DNA from: Arthrobacter sp. NicSoilC5
GTDB lineage: Bacteria; Actinomycetota; Actinomycetes; Actinomycetales; Micrococcaceae
Assembly: GCF_019977395.1 (NCBI RefSeq)
Contig: NZ_AP024660.1
Span: 2,232,001 to 2,296,000, forward strand
DNA: 64,000 nt
Direction of reading: 5' to 3'
A program made the position numbers and the translations under genes. Below, piece by piece: positions 8,047 through 16,066 of the stretch (its first letter is position 1; each line of letters starts with the position of its first letter). The notes under the pieces are model-generated. The model did no database searches and was not told the origin of the DNA. It saw only the letters and a list, made by a program, of their open reading frames with translations.

Positions 8047-9855
8047 ATGGCCAAGCAGACTCCCTTTTTCCGATCCATCAGCCGTCTTTATCCGCACGTC
8101 CGGCCGATTATCCCCAGGCTTTTGCTCGGCCTCCTCTGCGCACTCCTGGCCAGCGTGGTGGCCTTGACCATCCCCCAGGTGCTGCGGGTCCTGGTCAACA
8201 CTGCCCTGCAGCCCGGGGGTTCGGCGGACGCAGTCTGGACCTCTGCAGGCGTCATCCTGGTGCTGGGCGTCGCCGAGGCGGGACTGGTGGCCCTGCGCCG
8301 GCAGTTCGTGATCAACCCCGCCACCACCGTGGAAACGCGGATGCGGGTGTCGCTCTATGACCATCTCCAGGAACTGACCGTCTCCTTCCACGACCGCTGG
8401 GGCTCCGGGCAGCTGCTGTCCCGGGCCATGACCGACCTGAACTTCCTCCGGCGGTGGATGGCCTTCGGTGCCATCATGCTGGTGGTCACCACCCTTACCG
8501 TGGTCATCGGCATCGTGGCCATGTTCGCAATGAGCTGGCAGCTGGCCCTGATCTTCCTTGCCGCCGCCGTTCCCATCATCATCAACAGCTTCCGGTTCCG
8601 CACCCGGTTCAGCAAGGTTGCCAGGCGCAGCCAGGACCAGGCCGGCGACCTTGCCACCACGGTGGAGGAATCCGTCCACGGCATCCGCGTGCTCAAGGCG
8701 TTTGGGCGGAGCCGCGAAGCCCTGGAAAACTTTAACGAGCAGGCTGAGGAACTGCGGCAGACAGAGATTGAGAAGGCACGCCACCAGGCAACGTTCACCC
8801 TGGTGGTCACCTTGCTTCCCGAGCTGGCGCTGGGTGCCGGCCTGGTGGTGGGTGTCATGCTGTGCGCCAGCGGCGAATTGAGCATCGGCTCCCTGGTGGC
8901 GTTCTTCGCCACTGCGGCAGTCATCGCCTCCCCCGTGGAGTTCTCCGGCATGCTGCTGGCCATGGCACTTACCGCCAAGACCGCCGTCGACCGACACTAC
9001 GAAGTGATGGACACCCGGAACACCATCACCAGCCCCGCGGAGCCCCGGCGGCCAGGGGAACTGGCCGGTGCGCTCCAGTTCACCAACGCCACCTTCGCTT
9101 TCGAGGATGCCCCGGACAAGCCGATCCTCAAGGACATCAACCTCGACGTCAGGCCCGGGGAAACCATGGCCCTGGTTGGCATCACGGGCAGTGGCAAAAG
9201 TGCGCTGATCCAGCTGGTGCCGCGCCTGTACGACGTCACCAGCGGGGCCATCAGCATCGACGGCGTGGACATCAGGGACTTCGAGGTGGAGGAACTGCGC
9301 AGGATTGTGGGCGTGGCGTTCGAGGACACCACGCTCTTCTCCAACTCGGTGCGGGACAACGTCCTGCTCGGTGCGCCCGTCCGCTCCGAGGAGGTCCTGG
9401 ACGAGGCCCTCGACGTGGCGCAGGCCCACTTCGCCTACTCCCTGCCCCAGGGCGTGGACACCCTGATCGGCGAGGAGGGCCTGAGCCTGTCCGGCGGCCA
9501 GCGGCAGCGCATCGCCCTGGCCCGGGCCATCGCCGCCCGTCCGCGCGTCCTGGTGCTGGATGATCCCCTGTCCGCCCTGGATGTCCACACTGAGGAACTG
9601 GTCGAGGCACGCCTCCGGGAGGTTTTGGCGGACACCACCACCCTCATCGTGGCCCACCGGCCGTCCACGGTGGCCCTCGCTGACCGTGTGGCGCTGCTGG
9701 AAAACGGGCGCATCGCCGCGGTGGGAACGCACACCGAACTGCTGGGCCGCAACCAGCACTACCGCTACGTCATCGCCAGCCTGGACCGGGAGCCGCGGGA
9801 CCTGGACACCGAACTGTCGGCACTTGAGGACCAGGCTGAGGAAGTGACCCGATGA
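8047..9855 (+). CDS. ABC exporter subunit A (membrane domain plus ATPase, degenerate catalytic site)
   Basis: 602 residues: six membrane helices within about residues 20-300, then the nucleotide-binding domain. Walker A is GITGSGKS, the signature LSGGQRQ is canonical, but Walker B reads [12 protein letters not shown], so the catalytic glutamate is replaced by aspartate. Asp at this place is the mark of the degenerate ATP site in heterodimeric exporters such as TM287/288. The stop overlaps the start of the next gene (ATGA), so equal production with its partner is expected. It probably exports a lipid, drug or peptide; the cargo is not evident. Confidence 0.93.
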   Translation: MAKQTPFFRSISRLYPHVRPIIPRLLLGLLCALLASVVALTIPQVLRVLVNTALQPGGSADAVWTSAGVILVLGVAEAGLVALRRQFVINPATTVETRMRVSLYDHLQELTVSFHDRWGSGQLLSRAMTDLNFLRRWMAFGAIMLVVTTLTVVIGIVAMFAMSWQLALIFLAAAVPIIINSFRFRTRFSKVARRSQDQAGDLATTVEESVHGIRVLKAFGRSREALENFNEQAEELRQTEIEKARHQATFTLVVTLLPELALGAGLVVGVMLCASGELSIGSLVAFFATAAVIASPVEFSGMLLAMALTAKTAVDRHYEVMDTRNTITSPAEPRRPGELAGALQFTNATFAFEDAPDKPILKDINLDVRPGETMALVGITGSGKSALIQLVPRLYDVTSGAISIDGVDIRDFEVEELRRIVGVAFEDTTLFSNSVRDNVLLGAPVRSEEVLDEALDVAQAHFAYSLPQGVDTLIGEEGLSLSGGQRQRIALARAIAARPRVLVLDDPLSALDVHTEELVEARLREVLADTTTLIVAHRPSTVALADRVALLENGRIAAVGTHTELLGRNQHYRYVIASLDREPRDLDTELSALEDQAEEVTR

Positions 9856-11678
9856 CAACCGCATCGTTCGGCACAGCCAACGAAGACAACGCCCACCTCA
9901 CCAAGGCGGAGAGCCGGGCAGTACGACGCCGGTCGCTCGCCTTGCTGGGGTCGCTCATCCGTCCCGTGCGGGTACGGTTCTGGCTGACGATTGCCATGGT
10001 GGTGCTTTCCCAGGCCGCGCGGGTGGCGGGTCCTGCCCTGATCGCCTTCGGCATCGACCATGCCCTCCCCGCCCTCCAGGCCGGCAACAACCTTCCCCTG
10101 GTGTTCACCGGAGTCGCTTACCTGCTGGCAGCGGTCGCGACGGCGGGACTCACCGCCCTGTACGTCACCTCCACCGCGCGGCTCAGCCAGGCCATGCTGC
10201 TGGACCTCCGGGTCCGCGTGTTCCGCCACACCCAGCGGCTCAGCCTGGAGTTCCACGAAAAGTACACCTCCGGCCGCATCATCGCACGCCAGACCTCTGA
10301 CCTGGAGGCGCTGCGGGAGCTCCTTGACTCGGGCGTCAGCTCGCTGGCCTCCGGAATATTGTTCATGGCCTTCACCGCCGCCACCATCTTTGCGCTGGAC
10401 TGGCGGAGCGGGCTGCTGGTGCTGGCCGCCGGCGTGCCCATGTTCTTCCTGTCGCGCTGGTACCAGAAGCACTCGCAGATCGCCTTCCGCGAATCACGCG
10501 TGGTCTCCGCCCGGCTGATCGTGCATTTCGTGGAAACCATGACCGGCATCCGCGCCGTGAAGGCCTTCCGCAAGGAGAAGGAGAACTCGGAGCGCTACGG
10601 GAAACTGGCAGAGGACTACCGGCTGGTGACCGTCCGCTCCATCAACCTCAACGGCATCTTCCAGCCCGGCCTGGTGCTGATCGGCAACGTCTGCGTCGCC
10701 GTCGTCCTGCTCTTCGGCGGGTTCCGCGTGCTGGACGGCGGCCTTGCCGTGGGCGTGCTCCTGGCCCTCATCCTGTCCACCAAGCGGTTCTTCCAGCCCG
10801 TAGACCAGATGGCCATGTTCTACAACTCGTTCCAGAGCGCGCAGGCAGCCCTGGAGAAGGTCTCCGGACTCCTCGAAGAGGTGCCAACGGTCCGGCCGCC
10901 CAAAAACCCGGTTGCCCTGCCCAGCGCCACCGGGCGTATCGACTTCAACGACGTCGAGTTCCGCTACGGCGACGGCCCCGTGGTGGTGCCCACCCTGGAC
11001 CTGCACATCCCCGCCGGGCAGACCGTGGCGCTGGTGGGCCAGACGGGTGCCGGGAAATCGACCCTCGCCAAACTCATCGCCCGGTTCTATGACGTCACCT
11101 CCGGCACGCTCACCCTGGATGGTGTGGATCTCCGGGACCTGGCCACGTCCGACCTCCGCCGGAACATCGTCATGGTCACCCAGGAAGCGTTCCTCTTCAG
11201 CGGCTCCGTGGCGGACAACATCGCTTTGGGCAGGCCGGAGGCGTCACGCGGTGAAATCGAAGAGGCTGCCAAGGCAGTGGGAGCACACGAGTTCATCCTG
11301 GAACTTCCGGAAGGCTACGACACGGACGTCAACAAGCGCGGCGGCAGGGTCTCCTCCGGCCAGCGCCAGCTGATCAGCTTTGCCAGGGCCTTCCTGGCGC
11401 GGCCGGCGGTGCTGATCCTGGATGAAGCCACCTCCTCGCTGGACATCCCCTCCGAACGCCTGGTGCAGGCCGGACTGGCCAGGCTGCTTGCCGGCACGGA
11501 GGCAGCGCGGAGGACTGCGCTCATCATCGCCCACCGCCTTTCCACAGTGGAGACGGCGGACCGGGTCCTGGTGGTCCACGACGGCAGGATCGTGGAGGAC
11601 GGTACGCCCGAAGAACTCATTGGCGGGGGCGGCCGGTTCGCTGACCTGCACGGGGCGTGGAAGGATTCGCTGGTTTAG
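9852..11678 (+). CDS. ABC exporter subunit B (membrane domain plus ATPase, canonical Walker B)
   Basis: 608 residues with the same layout as its neighbour. Walker A is GQTGAGKS, Walker [13 protein letters not shown] with the catalytic glutamate present, and the switch histidine in IIAHRLSTV. Its signature is RVSSGQRQ instead of LSGGQ. That deviant signature would pair with the Asp-containing Walker B of subunit A, so both defects fall in the same composite ATP site, as expected for a true heterodimer. It overlaps subunit A by 4 bp. The start is about 30 residues before the first conserved part of the membrane domain. Confidence 0.93.
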   Translation: MTTASFGTANEDNAHLTKAESRAVRRRSLALLGSLIRPVRVRFWLTIAMVVLSQAARVAGPALIAFGIDHALPALQAGNNLPLVFTGVAYLLAAVATAGLTALYVTSTARLSQAMLLDLRVRVFRHTQRLSLEFHEKYTSGRIIARQTSDLEALRELLDSGVSSLASGILFMAFTAATIFALDWRSGLLVLAAGVPMFFLSRWYQKHSQIAFRESRVVSARLIVHFVETMTGIRAVKAFRKEKENSERYGKLAEDYRLVTVRSINLNGIFQPGLVLIGNVCVAVVLLFGGFRVLDGGLAVGVLLALILSTKRFFQPVDQMAMFYNSFQSAQAALEKVSGLLEEVPTVRPPKNPVALPSATGRIDFNDVEFRYGDGPVVVPTLDLHIPAGQTVALVGQTGAGKSTLAKLIARFYDVTSGTLTLDGVDLRDLATSDLRRNIVMVTQEAFLFSGSVADNIALGRPEASRGEIEEAAKAVGAHEFILELPEGYDTDVNKRGGRVSSGQRQLISFARAFLARPAVLILDEATSSLDIPSERLVQAGLARLLAGTEAARRTALIIAHRLSTVETADRVLVVHDGRIVEDGTPEELIGGGGRFADLHGAWKDSLV

Positions 11679-11760
11679 GGTTCCCGCGGGTGCCCGGCGT
11701 CCGGATTTCGCATCGGGACCCTCGATCGGCTATCCTTGTAAAGTTGCTTTTGCAGCGGAT

Positions 11761-11837
<77 letters not shown>

Positions 11838-11846
11838 TAACGAAAA

Positions 11847-11876
11847 GAGGGTCTCCTTGCGGAGGCCCTCTTTTTT
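11847..11876 (+). terminator. Rho-independent terminator after tRNA-Pro
   Basis: GAGGGTCTCC, a TTGC loop, and GGAGGCCCTC form a 10-bp stem with one T-G wobble, followed by six T residues. It begins 9 bases after the tRNA. Confidence 0.92.
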
Positions 11877-11934
11877 GTATCTCGATGTGGTTACGGCAAA
11901 TCCCCCAGCGAGTGTCACCGGCAGTTAAAAGGAA

Positions 11935-11962
11935 CGGCCCCGGAGCTGTCGCTCCGGGGCCG
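11935..11962 (-). terminator. Terminator of the TGNWPDPV peptide gene
   Basis: CGGCCCCGGAGC and GCTCCGGGGCCG form a perfect 12-bp stem around a 4-base loop, 28 bases beyond the stop of the minus-strand peptide gene. On the minus strand it is followed by TTCCTTTT. It makes the peptide gene a separate short transcript. Confidence 0.8.
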
Positions 11963-11990
11963 CCTTCGCCTCCTTTTGTGAGGAAGCTAT

Positions 11991-12221
11991 TTAGACGGGG
12001 TCAGGCCAGTTGCCGGTGTAGGTGACGTAGCTTGTGTCGGTGGTGGTGGTGCTCTTCTTGTCTTTCTTCACCTTGCCGGAAACAGGATCAGGCCAGTTGC
12101 CGGTGGCTACAGCTACATGCTCGGAGTCGGCAAGGGAACCTGCCGCCAGAACGGCCGGGGCGGCCGCCGAAAATGCCAAGGCACCAGCCAGAACGGCTGC
12201 CGCTGCAATCTTCTTCAACAT
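11991..12221 (-). CDS. Small secreted protein with two TGNWPDPV repeats, candidate pro-pheromone
   Basis: 76 residues from an ATG with GAGGAA 6 bp upstream. It has a clear Sec signal peptide ([20 protein letters not shown], cleavage likely around residues 24-27). The mature part of about 50 residues contains TGNWPDPV twice, at residues 40-47 and 69-76, the second being the exact C-terminus. They are separated by a Lys/Thr-rich linker ([14 protein letters not shown]). The DNA of the copies shares an identical 18-base block (12001-12018 and 12088-12105). I recognise no family. Signal peptide, short length, repeated motif with a free C-terminal copy, and a divergent HTH-TPR regulator match the layout of RRNPP peptide pheromone genes; that function is inference. 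Confidence 0.75.
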   Translation of the reverse strand: MLKKIAAAAVLAGALAFSAAAPAVLAAGSLADSEHVAVATGNWPDPVSGKVKKDKKSTTTTDTSYVTYTGNWPDPV

Positions 12222-12348
12222 ATAAGTTCCTCAATACGAGTCGGATTCGTTACAAAGCCAGCACTGTCCTTGTTGACACACATTGTAAAATGTTTTCCAC
12301 AGGGGCTGTCAAGCCCCCGTGCACGAAGTCCGGAAGAGGAGGAGTCCC
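12222..12348. promoter_or_regulatory. Divergent promoter/operator region of the peptide and HTH-TPR genes
   Basis: This 127-bp gap is clearly richer in A+T than its surroundings. It contains TTGACA at 12273-12278 on the plus strand and an inverted repeat ACATT-GTAA-AATGT at 12280-12293, which directly follows it. I could not place a good -10 hexamer at standard spacing for either direction. The inverted repeat is a natural candidate for binding by the divergently encoded XRE-type regulator. Confidence 0.5.
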
Positions 12349-13614
12349 GTGGGCAATGGATTCGGGGAAAAGCTCAGGGCGGAGCGGCTCGAGCGGGGCA
12401 TGACCCAGGCTGAGCTGGGCAAAGACCTTTATTCACCCAGCTACATCTCCCTACTCGAAACCGGGCGTCGTGAGCCAACGGCCGAGGTCATTGAGGAATT
12501 AGCCCGAAGGCTCGAATTGGCGCCGAAGGCCCTGGAAGCGTGGAGCCAACCCATCTCCGTCAGCGACGCTGAATATGTTCTCGCGGGCCTGTATGCCCGC
12601 CAGGCCTGGGACCTCAGGGACTACCCCTTGGCGGCCAGTCATGCTGCCTCCGCCGCCCAAATAGCACTCGAAGGCAGGAACACGAGCGCCTGGTGGAACA
12701 TGAGCTACATGCAGGCGGAGTGCCTGCTGAAACATGGAGATCTGCTCGAGTGCCGGCAGTTGACCGAGAGGCTTCTGGAACACCCGATGGCACGGGAGTC
12801 CGCGGGGCTGGGGGCGCGTGCCCGCCAAATGCTGGCTGTGGTGTACCAGCGCCAGGGCCAGCTGACAACAGCCGTCGATCTCGCCACTGATGCCGTAGCG
12901 GTCGCGCAGCAATTGTCCAAGGGCTCAATAATCACTGTCGGCGCATACAGGGCACTGATTGGTGCCTTGGCCGAAAGTGGCCGCCTCGACGATGCCTGGA
13001 AGTACTGTCAGGATCTGCTTGGACAAGTCGATGAAGACGCGATGACGCAACTGGCCGGAGAAGTCGCTTGGGTGGTCGGCAATGTGGCGTTCATGCGCCA
13101 CGACTACACCGAGGGCGTGAAGCACCACGAGCGGGCGGCCCGCCTGCTCTCCCCCGCCAATGACATCGAGTTGTGGGCGCGGTTCAACAAGGCGTCTGCG
13201 GCAGTCAGGCTTTCCTCAGGCATCGTCGAGCCGGAAACGCTGGCTGCGATCGAGCGCGCCGAGCTGGCGTTCTCCATTGTCAGCGGCACCAAGAGCGACG
13301 AGCTCGAAGTCGCCTTCATCCGCGCACGATGGCTCTATTTGACGGGGGACATTGTCGCCGCCGTCGAAAAACTCCGCGAAATCCACGCGGAGCGTGCAGA
13401 GCTCGCCAAACACACCGCGGGTGAAGTTTCGCTCCTCCTGGGCAAGTCACTCAAAGCATCCGGAGAACTCGATGAGGCACTCGTGCATCTGGAAGAAGCC
13501 CGGAAGGCCTTCGCTACAGCCGGTGCGCAGGACCGGGTGCAGCAGGCGCTGGACGCCATCCTTGAAATCAAGCTGGCGCAGAAACGCGCGGCCGCGTCCT
13601 CAAAAGCCAGCTGA
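12349..13614 (+). CDS. HTH (XRE)-TPR transcriptional regulator, RRNPP-like
   Basis: 421 residues from the GTG at 12349, chosen over an upstream in-frame GTG at 12319 because GAGGAGGAG lies 5 bp before it. Residues about 5-65 are an XRE-type helix-turn-helix (LRAERLERGMTQAELG, SPSYISLLETGRREPT). The rest is all helical with repeated Ala-rich pairs resembling tetratricopeptide repeats (for example YPLAASHAASAAQIALEG, GQLTTAVDLATDAVAVA, GELDEALVHLEEARKAF). This domain order and size are those of peptide-sensing regulators such as PlcR, NprR and AimR. It is divergent from the TGNWPDPV gene, 127 bp away, consistent with autoregulated peptide sensing. No ligand has been shown. Confidence 0.85.
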   Translation: MGNGFGEKLRAERLERGMTQAELGKDLYSPSYISLLETGRREPTAEVIEELARRLELAPKALEAWSQPISVSDAEYVLAGLYARQAWDLRDYPLAASHAASAAQIALEGRNTSAWWNMSYMQAECLLKHGDLLECRQLTERLLEHPMARESAGLGARARQMLAVVYQRQGQLTTAVDLATDAVAVAQQLSKGSIITVGAYRALIGALAESGRLDDAWKYCQDLLGQVDEDAMTQLAGEVAWVVGNVAFMRHDYTEGVKHHERAARLLSPANDIELWARFNKASAAVRLSSGIVEPETLAAIERAELAFSIVSGTKSDELEVAFIRARWLYLTGDIVAAVEKLREIHAERAELAKHTAGEVSLLLGKSLKASGELDEALVHLEEARKAFATAGAQDRVQQALDAILEIKLAQKRAAASSKAS

Positions 13615-13674
13615 CCACAGGGCCCGCAAGCCAGAAGGCCAGTCAACCGAAAGACCAATTAACTCAAAAGCCAG
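13599..13674 (+). repeat. Degenerate repeat of the 3' end of the HTH-TPR gene
   Basis: CTCAAAAGCCAG occurs at 13599-13610, just before the stop codon, and again identically at 13663-13674. Between them are weaker echoes (AAGCCAGAAGGCCAG, AAAGACCA). The second copy contributes to the arm of the following terminator. Confidence 0.6.
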
Positions 13675-13708
13675 GCAAGCCCGCGGACGGCGGGCTCACC
13701 TGGCTTTT
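13666..13708. terminator. Bidirectional terminator between the HTH-TPR gene and purC
   Basis: AAAAGCCAGG and CCTGGCTTTT form the outer arms, AGCCCGC and GCGGGCT the inner stem. A runs on one side and T runs on the other let it act for both converging genes. Confidence 0.85.
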
Positions 13709-13717
13709 GGTTGCGTC

Positions 13718-14653
13718 CTAGGAAAAGGTCTTTCCGGTGATCTTCTCGTACGCCTCGACGTACCGGCTGCGGGTACGGTCAACCACGTCTGCCGGAAGGG
13801 CCGGCGGCGGGGTGTCGGATGACTTGTCCCAGCCGGATTCGGCCGAGGTCAGCCAGTCACGCACGTACTGCTTGTCGTAGGACGGCTGGGCCTGTCCCGG
13901 CTTGTAGGTGGCTGCGTCCCAGAAGCGCGAGGAATCGGGGGTCAGCACCTCGTCGCCCAGGGTGATCGAGCCCGAGACGGCGTCATACCCGAATTCCACC
14001 TTGGTGTCCGCCAGGATGATGCCGCGCTCCCGGGCGATCTTTTCCGCCGTCGTGTAGATCTTCAGGGTCAGCTCGCTGAGGCGGCCGGCGATGTCGTCCC
14101 CCACCAGGGCCACCACGGCGTCGTAGGTGATGTTCTCGTCGTGCTCGCCGATCAGTGCCTTGGCCGACGGGGTGAAGATCGCGTGCTCCAGCCGGGATCC
14201 GTCCACCAGCCCCTCCGGCAACGGGATGTTGCACACCGTTCCGGACGCCTTGTATTCCACAAGACCGGAACCGGTGAGGTAGCCGCGGGCAATGCACTCC
14301 ACCGGGAACATGTCCAGCTTCTTACAGATCATGGCCCGGCCTTCAACCTCGGCCGGAACACCGTCCTCAACGGTGGAGCCGAGCACGTGGTGTTCAACGC
14401 CCAGCTGGTCGAACCACCAGAGGCTCAGCTGGGTGAGGATGCGTCCCTTGTCGGGGATTTCGCTGGACAGCACGTGGTCGTAGGCGCTGATGCGGTCGCT
14501 GGCCACCACCAGCACGCAGTCCTGCCCGAACCGCTGAAGGACGGCTTCGTCGGCGGGCTCGTAGAGGTCGCGGACCTTGCCGGAATAGATGTGCTTCCAG
14601 CCGGGCAGGTCCAAGGTGTCGGTGGCGTAGCCGCGGTTCTCGGGAGTAGTCAT
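13718..14653 (-). CDS. purC: Phosphoribosylaminoimidazole-succinocarboxamide synthase (SAICAR synthetase)
   Basis: 311 residues with the PurC landmarks IYSGKVRDLYE near the N-terminus, VVASDRISAYDHVLS and a long C-terminal half (ILADTKVEFGYD, TPDSSRFWDAATY). It ligates aspartate to CAIR using ATP in de novo purine synthesis. The length is usual for the longer, actinobacterial/eukaryotic-like form. Its start overlaps nothing and lies one base from the purD stop on the same strand, so purD and purC form an operon. Presence of de novo synthesis genes near purine breakdown genes is probably chance neighbourhood. Confidence 0.96.
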   Translation of the reverse strand: MTTPENRGYATDTLDLPGWKHIYSGKVRDLYEPADEAVLQRFGQDCVLVVASDRISAYDHVLSSEIPDKGRILTQLSLWWFDQLGVEHHVLGSTVEDGVPAEVEGRAMICKKLDMFPVECIARGYLTGSGLVEYKASGTVCNIPLPEGLVDGSRLEHAIFTPSAKALIGEHDENITYDAVVALVGDDIAGRLSELTLKIYTTAEKIARERGIILADTKVEFGYDAVSGSITLGDEVLTPDSSRFWDAATYKPGQAQPSYDKQYVRDWLTSAESGWDKSSDTPPPALPADVVDRTRSRYVEAYEKITGKTFS

Positions 14654-14654
14654 G

Positions 14655-15995
14655 TCAGGCCTTTGCTTTCACGATGGGCATGGAGCCCGTAGCGCCGTAG
14701 GGCACCTTGATTTCGCCGCGGGCGGCCTTGCGGGCGATGTCGCTGCGGAACTGCGAGCCTTCCAGCTGAACCAGCTCCACGCCGTCGTACGCCCGTTCGC
14801 GCGCCTCCACCAGGTCGCTGCCCAGGGCGACGACCGCCAGGACGCGGCCGCCGGCCGAAACCACCTTGCCGTCCCCGTCCAGGGCGGTTCCGGCATGGAT
14901 GACGTGCACGCCGTCCAGGGCTTCCACCTTCTTGAGCCCGCGGATGCGGTCGCCCGTGCGGGGCTTGTCCGGGTAGTTCTCGGAGGCAATGACGACGGCG
15001 ACGGCGGTTTCCTTGGCCCACCGCAGCTCTTCTGCCTTGTCCAGTTCGCCCTTGGCCGCCGCCATCAGCAGCGCACCGAGGGGGGTCTTGAGCCGGGCGA
15101 GGACCGCCTGCGTCTCGGGGTCACCGAAACGGACGTTGAATTCGATGACCCGGGTACCACGGGAGGTGAGGGCCAGGCCGACGAACAGGACGCCAACGAA
15201 GGGGGTTCCGCGGCGGGCCATTTCATTGACCGTGGGCTGGGCTACCCGTTCGAGGACTTCCTGCACCAGGCCCTCGGGGGCCCACTCGAGCGGGGTATAG
15301 GCACCCATGCCGCCGGTGTTGGGCCCTTCATCGTTGTCGAAGATGCGCTTAAAATCCTGGGCGGGCGAGAGCGCCACGGTGTTCTGGCCGTCGCAGAGGA
15401 CAAAGAGGGAAACCTCGGGGCCGTCCAGGAATTCCTCGATGACCACGGAGCCGCCGGCGTCGAAGCAGGACTGGGCGTGGGCCAGGGCTTCGTCACGGTT
15501 CCTGGTGACCACTACGCCCTTGCCGGCAGCCAGGCCGTCGTCCTTCACCACGTACGGGGCACCAAAGGTGTCCAGGGCGGACGCTGCTTCCTCGGCGTTG
15601 GTGGCCACAAGGGCCATGGCAGTGGGGACGCCGGCCTCCGCCATGACCTCTTTGGCGAAGGCCTTGGAGGCCTCCAGCTGGGCGGCAGCCTTGCTGGGTC
15701 CGAAGACGGGGATACCGGCTTCACGAACGGCGTCGGAGACACCCGCAGCCAGTGGAGCCTCGGGGCCCACCACCACCAGGTCCACGGCGAGCCGGGTGGC
15801 CAGTTCCGCAACCGCATCGGGATCGTTGCCGTTGATGTTGTATGTGGGGACCAGCTTGCTGATCCCGGCATTGCCGGGCGCCGCGTGGACTTCGGACACG
15901 TTGGGGTCGGCAAGCAGGGAGCGGACAATGGCGTGTTCGCGGCCTCCGGGGCCAATGACGAGTACCTTCACAGTGTCCAAGGGTACTTTGTGCAC
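14655..15995 (-). CDS. purD: Phosphoribosylamine-glycine ligase (GAR synthetase)
   Basis: 446 residues. The N-terminus carries VKVLVIGPGGREHAIV, then the ATP-grasp domain with YVVKDDGLAAGKGVVV, EVSLFVLCDG and RFGDPETQAVL. It joins glycine to phosphoribosylamine in the second step of de novo purine synthesis. I chose the GTG at 15995 because AGGAG lies about 9 bp upstream. An inner GTG at 15971 would give the more usual MKVLVIGPGG start but has no clear ribosome site. It is transcribed with purC and divergently from the sulfite-oxidase-type gene. Confidence 0.96.
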   Translation of the reverse strand: MHKVPLDTVKVLVIGPGGREHAIVRSLLADPNVSEVHAAPGNAGISKLVPTYNINGNDPDAVAELATRLAVDLVVVGPEAPLAAGVSDAVREAGIPVFGPSKAAAQLEASKAFAKEVMAEAGVPTAMALVATNAEEAASALDTFGAPYVVKDDGLAAGKGVVVTRNRDEALAHAQSCFDAGGSVVIEEFLDGPEVSLFVLCDGQNTVALSPAQDFKRIFDNDEGPNTGGMGAYTPLEWAPEGLVQEVLERVAQPTVNEMARRGTPFVGVLFVGLALTSRGTRVIEFNVRFGDPETQAVLARLKTPLGALLMAAAKGELDKAEELRWAKETAVAVVIASENYPDKPRTGDRIRGLKKVEALDGVHVIHAGTALDGDGKVVSAGGRVLAVVALGSDLVEARERAYDGVELVQLEGSQFRSDIARKAARGEIKVPYGATGSMPIVKAKA

Positions 15996-16066
15996 CCTTT
16001 CCGCTCCTAAGCTGTGTCCTTGCCCGCCCGGTCAATCCGTGCCGCCCGCCGCTCCGAACCATACAC

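Noticed and set aside
7843..9864. 673-residue minus-strand open frame over the ABC exporter gene
   Set aside because: Composition is His/Gln/Gly-rich and mirrors the real subunit A frame; no start signal or family.
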